DNA from: Parelaphostrongylus tenuis
Taxonomy: Eukaryota > Nematoda > Chromadorea > Rhabditida > Metastrongylidae
Length of the DNA stretch: 64,000 bases
Direction: 5' to 3'
Assembly: GCA_019055375.1 (NCBI GenBank)
Contig: JAHQIW010006926.1
Location: 61,316 to 125,315 of the forward strand
Each line of letters opens with the position of its first letter. Positions within the stretch are counted from its first letter, which is position 1. The translations under genes and the position numbers were made by a program. Below the pieces are notes generated by a model. That model was not told where the DNA came from. It saw only the letters and a program-made list of their open reading frames with translations, and made no database searches. Shown piece by piece: positions 49,401-59,265 of this stretch.

Positions 49401-51846
49401 ATCAAAAGATCGAATGTTTTTGACAATCCCCAACACACACACATAATAAATGCATAAAAAAAGATAGATTTTTTTTTAGCTTAAATCATTCTTTTTTGGG
49501 AATTATATTGAATGTTTTGTGGGGTTGTCACAAAAACAGTCGATCTTTTGATATAGTTTTATCTAACAGCAAAATCTATCGACTGGAGAGGTGTTGATTG
49601 TTACAGTGTCATAGTTACAAGTGCCAGCACCACATACGCCACCCTCGTTGCTTCAATGCAGGGCTGAAATGTGGGGCGGGGTCACTGATGAGGAGGACGA
49701 ACCTCGAAACCACGGGTATGACCTGGCTTACCAACCCCTTTTTTGAGCTTAAATCATTCTTTCTTTGGGACTTGATATTGAATGTTTTGGGGGGTTTCAA
49801 AAACAGGCGAGCTTTGATATAATATGAAAGGATTTATGAAATTTGAGCGTGGTCTTAATAAAGCACTCGAAGGAAAGGTAACTAGTCAGTATTTACGCAC
49901 CCATTATTGTCTTCTAAATGTTTCCTTGACACAATGGGTAAAATTTTTTTTTTCAACAGATACATTTCCAGGTATGTTCCTTGTTTGCATCGCAGACTGG
50001 TGCAGAGAACCCATATTTCGAAGTCCAGAACTTTTGCTGTCACGTGAAAGTGCGTAGTCGTCGCTGTTTCACACAGTTTACGGCAGCTCGATGTTGTGCG
50101 AAGCAGTGTGGAAATATACCACTTATCTAGTAAAGACATCTTTGTTTCGTTATAGGGCTTATGCTACTAGTCGTATATATTCTGCTATTATATCACCTAG
50201 TATTTATCAGTCTGATAGCGTTGGATATGTTAGTTCAATCCAGTTCTTGATAACACATCTATCATTTGCCTTCTTAGAGTTAATCCAGTTATGATAGCAT
50301 ATCAGTTGTATTCTTAAGGTCCTTGAAATATTGATAAGTACTGCACCTCTTTGAGCAGTTTTTCGTTGAAACAGTAAGAGTGATTTGAGACATTAGAACT
50401 ATGGCTGTCAAGGCTTACGGTAAGATGAAAAAGAGAAGGTATCAGTCTGAGCACATGAAATATTTTGATATATAAAAGCTCAATAAAAACCATCAGACCA
50501 TGTGAATCTATGTAACAGGGGTAAATAGATCAAAGGGTAACTGTATTTAATATGACGCAGAGCACCATTGCTCACCAACGGTGACATTTTTGAGTTGCCG
50601 TTTTCTTGGCACACTTTCATACCTTTTGTATGGCCGTATTCATCGTATTCATCTTGTACGCGATTGTACTTCGATGATATCGGATCTGACGAGAAAGTAT
50701 CGTTGTACGGCTGTAAGGGATTTATGAATATCTCTTGGAATTGAAATTGTTAGAGAACACTCTTCACCTCGTCATTATACATTACATGGAAAGTTCTTGA
50801 ATCCTTTTTCTGGTTGTAGAGTTGTTTCAGTGTATATGCTACAGCCTTAACAAACTTTGACTGATTGAAATCAGAACACGAAAGTTAACCTAGAAAAAAA
50901 AGCTAAAATTACGGAATGTTCAAGAGATCTAATGAAGATGTCCCCTATGTGATTTCTTCTCCTTGGAAAGAAAAACTGACTTGATTTTCATCATCGAGAG
51001 TATGAGACGAAGCATTTAGAGATCCATTATGATTCGCATCCAAATAATACCATCCTACACCTTTCCTTATTCCTGGGACCGAGTTGTCTTCTTCCATAGG
51101 CATTTTGTAAACGATGAACCTATATCTTTTTAGATTTGTAGATATCAGCATCGACTATCAACTCCTAAAATTTAGCTTGTAGCGATCCATATAAATAGTT
51201 TTTAAGCCCTGAGAGATGTGCCACCTACCTGTGAGAAAGGATGGTTCTTAGATCAAAAGAAAAACTAAAATGCTAAGATTTATCGCTACCGTCTCATTCG
51301 CAGAGTGGGTCTTTCTTGACTCAATCCATTGAATTCGGCGTATCCTTGCAGTAACAACACATATCACCCTCAAACCAGTTTCCCCGAGCTTTAGGGAAAG
51401 ATAAAATTCTTCAGACAATGATTGCTATGTGGACTGATATTTCGTGATGGATCATATAACTTCTGAATATTAACCGCACAACTAAAGAACGAAGTGAAAT
51501 GAGGAGTATTGATCTAGCAGTTGAAAGTTATTCTCTCATGGATATAAAATTGGGTAGGGTCTATCGGCTTTGCAATAATTAACGATATTTTATATTTGCT
51601 AAAGTTGGGACAGCTGGAAAACATTGCAGATAGTAAGAAATTTATCTGTTGGATAAATGAAGACAACCTATACCTATGCTATGTCATAAATTACACATGG
51701 TGGGATAGAGGAAAGCTTCTGCGGAACCAAAATAACGAAAACGACTTTTAATATATTCACCAGTCAACATTCCGATTATTTTGATCCTTACAAGAGAGCA
51801 AGAAAGCGCCAGTGATGAGGAACAACAAAAGAAATGGGGCGATCAT
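43457..51846 (-). CDS. nuc-1: Deoxyribonuclease II (NUC-1-like acid endonuclease), 11 exons
   Basis: Secreted or lysosomal acid DNase that degrades DNA of engulfed or ingested cells. Exons (minus): 51846-51761, 51119-50981, 50845-50768, 50710-50623, 45203-45048, 44978-44893, 44822-44726, 44655-44582, 44313-44260, 43936-43832, 43552-43457. All phases join to give 352 residues plus TGA, close to family length. Residues 1-15 are a hydrophobic signal peptide, followed by 'SCKD'. Family landmarks in order: 'VYKMP' (32-36), 'GVGWYY', 'TLDDENQ', 'FHVMYND', first catalytic HxK (H128-T-K130), 'GVWLVHSVP' (141-149), 'GQTMLC', 'NRPNIYSS', 'LYDGLVAPTL', 'AETWRRG', second HxK (H299-S-K301), 'GDINR', 'RGGGT' and a C-terminal cysteine. 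Exon 7 ends at an atypical donor (gtgaat, as does exon 1), and about four residues of the usual family sequence are missing at the 7/8 junction. Intron 4 is 5.4 kb and repeat-filled. The other introns are 57-641 bases. No disabling lesion was seen. Paralogues crn-6 and crn-7 are less similar from memory. Confidence 0.95.
45727..45921 (+). other. Possible nested small ORF or exon inside intron 4
   Basis: Sixty-four codons on the strand opposite to the host gene, from ATG 45727-45729 to TGA 45919-45921. The C-terminal half is acidic and protein-like ('QEEDDNESDARS'). A possible acceptor, 'ctccccggcag', lies within it at about 45772. No domain is recognised. It may be a transposon remnant. Confidence 0.25.
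46130..46620. repeat. Foldback-arm units inside intron 4
   Basis: 'gataatcattcgaaagctga', 'gtattagcaatcattcgata' and the 'cacgtgaatagctggtgacg' segment (similar to 18000-18060 in copy C). The minus frame 46349-46618 lies over it and is not considered a gene. Confidence 0.5.
47885..48672. repeat. Large palindromic cluster of the 'cgattgctcgtgg' family
   Basis: The arm 47893-48062 ('gggctcttgtacagccctag' through 'cgtacgttttacactc') is repeated as its reverse complement at 48163-48338, around a spacer of about 100 bases. A third, longer copy in the second orientation follows at 48360-48672. Each body contains 'gctcccgagag', 'actataaaaagatcgaca' and 'acacgtgtctcgggctgtac'. All open frames here are repeat shadows. 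Confidence 0.75.
48676..49819. repeat. Tandem and inverted 268-base units inserted in the palindromic cluster
   Basis: Three direct units start at the anchor 'tacaccggtgtttcggaggt' (48692, 48961, 49228; spacing 269 and 267), and an inverted part follows (about 49460-49800). Each unit contains 'cagccctgcatgaagcaagg' and an internal hairpin, ggtgatggcacag paired with ctgttaccatcacc (48776-48818 in the first). The block is bounded by a 13-base direct repeat, 'ataatatgaaagg' (48663-48675 and 49820-49832). The family sequence it interrupts resumes afterwards. Confidence 0.75.
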
Positions 51847-51870
51847 CGGAGGAATACCGCGAAGAGAAGG

Positions 51871-51874
51871 CCTG
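51871..51874 (-). promoter_or_regulatory. Possible trans-splice acceptor of the DNase II mRNA
   Basis: The minus strand reads 'attacataacag' just before the 25-base leader preceding the ATG at 51846. Nematode pre-mRNAs commonly receive a spliced leader at such an AG. The fit is modest. Confidence 0.35.
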
Positions 51875-51899
51875 TTATGTAATCTTCCAATTTATTAGC

Positions 51900-52578
51900 A
51901 ACATCGAACAACAATAAAGAAAAATCAAAAATTTCTGCATGTATACTTTTCCCGAGAAATAACATAAAATGAATGAGAACATGGAGTTAATCAGAGTTAT
52001 ATAGATGCCTGTTACTTGGAATAGGCTCAACTGACCCATTACCAAGGCTGACCTTTGGTGATTGGTATGATAAGATAGCATCCAGTTGCGCATACGGTAG
52101 GGGTTATTTGAACATAGTTTGCAAGCCTGAAATTGTATAAGAGTGCTCTCGGAAATACTGAATGTTTATGGAATGTTGAAATTAATATCATAACCTTATG
52201 ATTCACCAACGGATCATTATGAATGGACTCCTATCGATTATCAACTACACTTTCGTTTGGGTAATACTGCTCTGTCTATAAGCAGGTGATCCCAATATTT
52301 GACATCTAAAAATTCTGTAGTCTTTTCTTGAAAAAAGAGGCATTCAATGCTTGTAAAATAATAGAAAACCGGGATTGAATAAGTCTTTTTTTTCTTGATT
52401 TAGCAAAATTGATCGAATTGAACAAAGTGGATAGATGTATTTAAACTCCTGAGAAATTCTTTTCATACTCTAAGCTTTCATGGACCCTTTCGGCATATAT
52501 GTTTTATATCTTCACCGAACAGTTTATACACTAACGCTTGAATTGATGAGACCGTAAAGGTTCTCAGCTTCAAGACGT
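51900..52578. other. Upstream region of the DNase II gene
   Basis: AT-rich, with no gene or clear core promoter motif recognised. Confidence 0.4.
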
Positions 52579-52890
52579 ATTAGGTTGGACACCAAGTTCT
52601 GTCGCATTTCTTTTTTATTTTCATTTGTTTACAATAAAGTTAAATTTCCGGTCTTTTTTATCGTGTTTGATGTTATTGGGAAGCTTGTGATCTGAAGATT
52701 TTGGATATATAAGCCGTAGTACTTTTTACAGGTGTATGAAATTTTTTTTCATCAGGTTGGCAATTAAGTTTTGTCGCACTTTCTGTTACTTTTTATTTAT
52801 TTACAGGAAAATTGACTCTTGGTCTTTTCTATTTATTTAATGTCACTCGAAAAATTGTGATTTTGAGATTTTGAGTATGTGAACCATTTT
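52579..52890 (+). mobile_element. Two tandem mariner-like ends
   Basis: 'taggttggacaccaagttct' at 52581 and 'tcaggttggcaattaagttt' at 52752 both resemble the terminal inverted repeat of mariner transposons. They are followed by parallel stretches ('tttgtttacaataaagtt' against 'ttatttacaggaaaattg', 'gatctgaagattttgg' against 'gattttgagattttga'). So two 5' ends of about 165 bases lie head to tail. No transposase or opposite end was found. Confidence 0.55.
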
Positions 52891-54239
52891 AGCAGCGTTT
52901 GCTTGATAAGAAGACACGAGTCTGTTGATAGTATGTTACTGAATACAACACACTTCAATATAAGCTGTTTCGGTTCCTTTGCCATCTCCAGAGTCTCAAA
53001 AGGTCAAATTAACATGCAATCTACTCAATGCCTACCCAATCAAATGATTTCAGAACCTCCTCAGAAAAACATGGAAAACGAGCTGGCACAAAAACATAAA
53101 AAAAAACAAAAATTTTTCGCATAGTACAGCTTCTTCTAAACACTAGCCATTTTGTTCATTTGAAATCATCAACTATACAGTGGAGAAGAGCCGCATAAAG
53201 TCTCGCTTGGGGCAGAAGTTTGTCCGGCTTAATCGGAAAAAAATTAGAGATGAGATGCCAGGTCACGCGTGAATTCGCAGAAGACAGTAACTAAATTATT
53301 ACCGATCAGCCTAAAGCAGCAGCTAGCTGGTAGGGCGTTTGTACGTCTGTCTATGCGAAACGAAATTGTATAGTTTATCCTTACGGTAGAGATGACGATT
53401 GTATGAGTTAGAGCCCAATATAACTCATCTCTTGTGAGGCATGCGGGAAGAATATTATGACAAAAAGTAGACTTTTTAGCACAAAAGAGCACCTAACTGA
53501 CATAGTTGAAGGCATGCAAAACTCTCCATTGGGTACGCACAGGGCACAAAGACACAACGGAGAAAACTGTTCACTGTACGATCAGAAACTTACATTAATA
53601 AGTGTCTTGTGACAATTCATGACTGCTCATCAAACAAGACGACAGGAAATTTGTTTATCACGTTTTTCTGCTGACTTTGAGAATTTTCGACTAAGCAGAT
53701 TGCGAATCAATCTATCCGGACACTGAAAAAGCGGAACCGCTGAAACGTCAGCCAGTATTGTACTGTATAGTGTTCATTAGACCTTATCAACAGCATCGTA
53801 TGGGATCGTTAAGAAAATACGGATTTTTTTCTAATGAATCCCAATGTCATTAGAGAGTGGGTTTTGCTGGAAGCGGCTCAAATACGACCTAGTCTGATGA
53901 AATGAAGCCGGAATATTACGACTACGATATTCCGCGATCTTCCTCAATGAACGAAGATGGGACTACGACTACATTCTGCTTTAATATGGATTAAAGAGTA
54001 GAAAAGTTTTATACCAATTTATTCCGTTCCACAACCTCATTCCAAACCACAAAATATCCGCTAGAAAAAAATGCTTGAGTTTATACCTGTCGAAGTGCGA
54101 GTTATGATAGGAAGCATGAGTAGCGGTGCAGCTCCAAGATTCAATAACATTACAGGCGACATGGTAAGCCACAAAGTGCATGCACTTTTGGCAGTTTATA
54201 TGACGTCTTACTTTCAAGAAGACGAAATCGCATACCAGT
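52891..54239. other. No gene seen
   Basis: The open frame 52879-53124 starts within the mariner-like end and is lysine/glutamine-rich, without a domain. The rest is AT-rich intergenic sequence. Confidence 0.4.
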
Positions 54240-55130
54240 GAAAGACGTCACGCAAGTGATCCTGACCAAAAAAGATGACCGGAGGTGTTTTCGTAACTAC
54301 CGTTCGACATCTTTCTTGAGTGTACTCTAGAACTTGCTCACGGACGTTGCCCTTCCGCGCACATAGAAAACTGCGAATTAAGCGAAATCTTTCAAGCAAA
54401 CAGGATACTGATACAACACGAACTCTGATGTATGGAGCCCATTCAAACCTCCTAATGGGTTATCGTTATCGGTCGAAAGTACTATTAATCTTTTGCCCTA
54501 ACCTTGATAAAAAAGAAAGTCGTTTGACAGAGAAAGAACGAATGTAATACTAGCAGCACTCGTCGACTGAGGTAATTCGTTTCCTATACGAACAGTGATT
54601 GACTGTTATCAAAAGTGCACCTCAAAAAACACCTCTTTCCATCAACTCCTCACCATATCTATATGAGAAAAGGTTCGCGAGGGTTGCATGATACTCTCTT
54701 GAGCTATCTAACGCTACATTGCAGTGGATAATCAATCTACCCGATTGAGACGAGAGAAGCATATCTATTGATGGGACCCCCTAACGAATTTTCGTTCTGC
54801 GGACGACATTGCTATCTTTTCGGGAAACAACTTTGACCAGAAAAGATGCTCAATAGACTGAACGAGAGTGGAAGCATTGGATTGTGCATAGATAGGACAA
54901 AAACTCAGTTTATGAAAAATCTATGGTGTTAAAATGAGCAAGTCAAACTAGGTGGTTTACTGATTACAGAAAAGCCGCCATCGCGCGTTGTACGTTGGAA
55001 GCTCAGTGAATGTGGAGAACAGTATGAACCATCTTTAGACACAAGGAGGAAAGTAGCATCAGCACTCTGACCCCGTTTTGCGCAACTCATCTTCAGAACC
55101 TCTCTCATTTTGAAGACCCAAACAAATTTA
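54240..55130 (+). mobile_element. Reverse transcriptase relic, RTE-like, heavily decayed
   Basis: Plus-strand pieces in order: 'TQVILTKKDDR', 'NYRSTSFLSVL' (RT NYRPI block), a degraded FADD region near 54795-54815 ('cggacgacattgctatct'), 'LNRLNESG', 'LCIDRTKTQFMKNLWC', 'KLGGLLITE' and 'LDTRRKVASAL'. The segment between the NYRP block and the FADD block is much shorter than in a full reverse transcriptase, so internal deletions are present. It is closer to the relic at 32.4-33.2 kb than to copies 1 and 2. Confidence 0.75.
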
Positions 55131-55800
55131 CGTCAATGAAAAAAAACACAGATGGTCCAAAAGCATAATAAGATAGGTGACAATTGGATTGAGCAAACAG
55201 TCGAATAGACCCCAATACAATTCAAGCTTTCTGGACGTTTACCCAAATAGAGAGCGTACGTGTTTTTGGTTAACCTCAATCGTGTGCATTTGCAAATGAC
55301 ATTGCTTTTGAAATAAAGGAACATCTATTGCGATAATGCATCATGCCCGAATAAAGGAAAACAAATGGAAATCAGGCGGGGATCACACTTCCACTGATAA
55401 ACGAGTCATGCAAATATCCAAGTAAAAACATCATAAGCCTCTGATCTGACTATATATATATAGTGTCCTCGTTTACTGAATCACGTTATTATGAAGTTTG
55501 TTGTGCAATTGTACTGCTCAAATCCGCAATCTGATTTTGTGCCAGCATTATCTGTTTAGAGGTTTGATTACCTAAGTTTAGATCACTGCTATAAATCACA
55601 AAGATCTGCGCAAGAAAACTAACATAATTCCACGATATTTCAAATAATAACCACTCATCAGTTTTTTCTTTAACAGAGCCGCTAAGTGAGCTACAGTCTA
55701 TCAAGAGATATGGTCACCGACATAATTGCACTATGACAGTTCTTCCTGTTGCTACATTTGATAAGAAAATCGACGTAATGTACACCGAGCTGCGTTACGG
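55131..55800. other. No gene assigned; possible downstream exon near 55572-55681
   Basis: The minus-strand segment 55572-55681 is bounded by 'cacttag' and a donor-like 'gtaatc' and is open in more than one frame. It could be the partner of the exon at 55812-55944. Confidence 0.3.
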
Positions 55801-55811
55801 TATATGCTTAC

Positions 55812-55944
55812 TTTTGCGTGAGCATTCGGATAGAAATGTCGAACTCATCTTCAGCATGAGCGATCTTATTGAGGCAGCGGTAGTCAATAATGTACAGTGC
55901 ACGTAGAAAGCTATGAAGGCACCTTCCACCGCCTGTAATGCCGA
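55812..55944 (-). CDS. Candidate exon of an unidentified gene
   Basis: Forty-four codons plus one base, between an acceptor ending 'caatttcag' and a donor 'gtaagc'. Composition is protein-like and richer in GC than its surroundings, with 'EGAFIAFYVHCTLLTTAASI' as a hydrophobic core. It can join to 55681 and below in phase, which would end the protein after a basic stretch. I recognise no family. It lies downstream of the Crumbs-like gene on the same strand, and upstream exons could not be fixed. Confidence 0.35.
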
Positions 55945-56455
55945 CTGAAATTGAACTACTCGTAGGGAGCTATTTCTAAACCTAAAATTTTTCTAGATTT
56001 AGCATATATACAGAATAAGAATATAAAGGATCCTGACTCTGTAAAGTAACATCTTCTTATGCAGAAATACGCATAAAAAATTGTCTTAAACTACTCCATA
56101 TAAAGTTAAAAGCGAAAAAACTCCTCTTTTCCGCGAAGCAGAAAAGTCAACAAGAACGTATAGATATACTCAACATGAATATTTATACATTTACGAGTTA
56201 TATATAAGGCAACGCGCCGAATATTCACATCACAGTTCGATTGATAATACATCGGCACCGTTCTACTACTCAAATTTTAATTATTTATAGTTCCATCAAT
56301 ACATCATGACTTGAGATATAAGTAAACTTATGAGCAACAATAATAAGGTGGTGTAAAAACACGAAGGTGTACATAACAGTGGTGACGAACTAAGAACAAG
56401 AAAAAAAACTGAACGCCGAACTGCTAAGCATACCTGAGATTTTATCACAAAAGCG

Positions 56456-56461
56456 TTTATT
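56456..56461 (-). promoter_or_regulatory. Polyadenylation signal of the Crumbs-like gene
   Basis: aataaa on the minus strand, about 190 bases after the stop at 56651-56653. Confidence 0.55.
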
Positions 56462-56650
56462 GAAAAATTACCGTCATCTCGAACATAATGTCCAAAATAA
56501 ACTTATTTGGGAAGAAACTGTACATTTAGCGACTGTCTTCTCAATTATACTGAAGTAGATAGTGAAAGTAATAAGCTTCGACCACATCACAATGTTCAAT
56601 TTTTAAGGGCACATTTCTACAGTTCAAATAGGTTTGACAACATATTTGAA

Positions 56651-56860
56651 TTAGATGAGACCTTCGACGGCAGGTGGCTGAAGGTAGGGCAAATCTTTGG
56701 CATGATGTAATTCTTCAAACTGCGGGCGATATTCACCGTGATTTCGTCGTCGATCGCGAATCGCTCGTGTGACGAAAAACGCAGCGATTGCGATTAAGAC
56801 GAGAAAAAGCTGAACACAAAAACTATTATAAAAATAGCTACGACCTTCCACGAAGGGTTC
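56651..56860 (-). CDS. Crumbs-family polarity protein, C-terminal exon
   Basis: Sixty-nine codons and TAA after a probable acceptor ('cttacacagtag' ending at 56861). Order of features: a short extracellular piece, a transmembrane helix (about residues 14-31, 'LFLVLIAIAAFFV'), then a 38-residue tail with 'GEYRP', which corresponds to the GTYxP FERM-binding motif, and an acidic/His-rich middle. The end is 'PPAVEGLI', which corresponds to the PDZ-binding PPxERLI end. Crumbs proteins organise the apical domain of epithelia with Pals1/Patj and Par6. Tail length (37-38 residues) matches the family. The one departure is EGLI instead of ERLI. Upstream exons encoding the signal peptide and ectodomain were not found with confidence within the window. 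Small CRB-3-like or larger EAT-20/CRB-1-like forms are both possible. Confidence 0.85.
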   Translation of the reverse strand, partial: EPFVEGRSYFYNSFCVQLFLVLIAIAAFFVTRAIRDRRRNHGEYRPQFEELHHAKDLPYLQPPAVEGLI

Positions 56861-57790
56861 CTACTGTGTAAGATATGATATCGAAATGCTGACTCGAAAA
56901 TTATCGCCATGTATTATTAAAGTAACACTACAATGAATAAATTTTAGTGATACAGATATTTGGAATAGCTTATCCTTAGTACTACCAGTACGCCAGTTGT
57001 AACAGGCAATGGACATGATCGAATTCGAGCGTTGGTCTGACTACAGTTTGAGGATTTGTGTTCATCTACATTCATCATAAGGTGAATACTAATCGAGAGT
57101 GAAACGCCCACATAGTTGCAATTAGTCTTTCTCAATTTTTCAAAACTCGCATTATCTTTCTTGGATTTTAAGGAATACGCTTCATAGCAAATCGAATCGT
57201 CTCAGGACGCCACCTTTTCTGAATGCCGAATTCTACTACACGTCTACTCGGTGGTGTGATTTGCCATCTGGTTTAGATACAAGATACACAACCATATCTA
57301 TGAAGATAAAAAATCTTCTGATGAAGGTAGAGTGCTCCAAAATGTAAATATTATAATGGGACATAGAAAATGTCAGTGGACGATAGAGATACATGCTTAG
57401 TGCTAAATCGACGCACTTTATGTAGACCATTCCCTCCTTCCCTGATTAGCAGATGATATTATACCCGCTTGCGGAAAGTTTCCTCAAGTGGTTTGAAGGC
57501 AATGCCTGTGCTCAAGTATGTGAACGCTTTAACAGTGCCACCCTAAGATTCAGGAGTGTATCGAAAGATATGACAAATTTATGGATGGCGGATGCACGAT
57601 AACAGATCGAATCATAGAAGTGTTGGGATCCGCTTCAAATCTTAAGTGTGATGATGTAGAAATAAGTTAATAGATAAGTTTTAGGTATAAGAATGGCCCA
57701 TATGCCTACAGTACGCTAAGCTGATTATTCATGGGTTGAAAGATATTCGTAATTTAAATCATTAACTTACAATTACACCGATAACAATAA

Positions 57791-58000
57791 ATGCATCGCT
57801 ACGCCACTCAGGCCATGGCTCACAGTCGCTGTGGAAGCGCTGGTACTACTGGCGTCCATCAACTTCTACGAGAGTATTGCTGTTGCGCAATATTGTCGAA
57901 AATGAGCCAAATAAAGCAGAGCACGAACAAACACAAAATCACTCCCAGTCTGGAGTACGTCAACCTACAACGATTAGTGCTGTGTGAAGGAAAACGTCGG
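57791..58000 (+). other. Candidate first exon, strand uncertain
   Basis: ATG at 57791 opens a plus-strand frame of about 70 codons up to a donor-like 'gtaaaa' at 58000. On the minus strand the same DNA has an open frame with a strongly hydrophobic, signal-peptide-like run ('VILCLFVLCFIWLIF'). That could belong to the Crumbs-like gene further left, but no good donor follows it. GC content and base usage differ from the AT-rich flanks. Undecided. Confidence 0.3.
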
Positions 58001-59265
58001 TAAAAATCTGGTGGAACACATCGTGATGAAATCAAAAAATTGTCTAAACAATCAATGAAAAGCCGTCTCTAGAAAATCAATTTTTTCAAAAAACAAAACA
58101 GGAGTTCATATAGTAGGAGTTAGGAGTAATAAGACTTCGATGAAACAATGTTAAGATTTTAGAAAGAAACGAGAGAACGACGACAATGTTGGAAGTCTTA
58201 TAACTAAGGAGCAAATAAAAAAAGGGAGCATTCACATAGAGTTAAAGAGTGATACTAATCATATCGGATCGGTAAATAGTTCTTCCTAAAAAGCTAGTTC
58301 ATTTGAAGAATTTAATTACTACTTCAGAAGAAGCTATCAACAGGTGTACATCTTTGAAAAGTGATCAAAATTTCAAACGGAGGTTAGCGAAAAAACATCG
58401 ATAACAGACCAAAATACTAGATTGGAAAGAGAATTCTGGGGTACTTTGTTAAGCGTGAGATAACTTTATGCATGCCATGTGAATATTACAGTTTCTTATG
58501 GGCGATTTTCCTATTAAAGGGCCTAGATAGTACCATACCCTTATTTTCACTTTGTTACAAACCTCCGCCACGTTCAACGATGCAATCGAAGTTCGTGTTC
58601 TATTGCTTCATTATTGAAAAAGAGGTCTTTCACAGCGAGCTACAGTTGATGCAATCACCTAAGTTGAAAGAATGATACTTTAATCAAATCCATAACTTGG
58701 CGGATCGAATGGCAGAAAGTCGTAGAAAACGATGGCCCTTTATCTTAAAAAATAGTTATACAGTTTTTTTGCTTGAATTTCATGCATAAATTTTTCAGTG
58801 TTTTCACATGTGTCCACCCAAATATTCTGCCCAACAATACTACTTCAAATAAAAACAGGGTCACGGCGTACTTGTAAAAAGTAAGAAAAATAAGTTCAAA
58901 GTGTCCTAAATCACTGTGCTATAGATGAGCGAATTCAGGTGCATAAAGTGAAGAAATTTCAAGCTGCCAAGTCAACCATCTTCAAGTACAATATGAAACA
59001 AAGCCGGTTGCTTGTTAAAATAAAAAAGTTTTAAAATCACAACAATCACGCTTAAACACTTTCAGTGATAGTTTAAAATAGAACTCATCGTACACAGCCG
59101 CTAAACTTCTCATCAAATATAATCACGCTAAAGAAGAATATGGAACAATGTTATCCCAATGATTTATTCACTCTGTTTTTTTTTCGTTCCAACTCAATAG
59201 TAATCAGCGAAAACGGAAATTTTTTGGGTTTATCACTATGATTACTTTGAAACTCTAACGATTAA
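58001..59265. other. No gene seen
   Basis: AT-rich. The frame 58472-58675 lacks recognisable features. Confidence 0.4.

Larger units (their letters stand above)
45204..50622 (-). other. Intron 4 of the DNase II gene, repeat-laden
   Basis: 5,419 bases between a donor after 'HTKG' (exon 4) and an acceptor ending 'tttgcccag' (exon 5). It contains foldback units (46130-46620), a palindromic repeat cluster (47885-48672) and an inserted tandem block (48676-49819). All the splice boundaries are intact. The other introns of the gene are mostly under 350 bases. Confidence 0.9.

Noticed and set aside
49123..49822. ORFs in the tandem block (both strands)
   Set aside because: The frame is not conserved from unit to unit, because indels between units shift it. 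Not protein-coding.
55500..55745. Gene model with a 28-base microexon (55718-55745)
   Set aside because: It requires a 36-base intron, shorter than is usual even in nematodes. A direct join from 55812 to 55681 is simpler.
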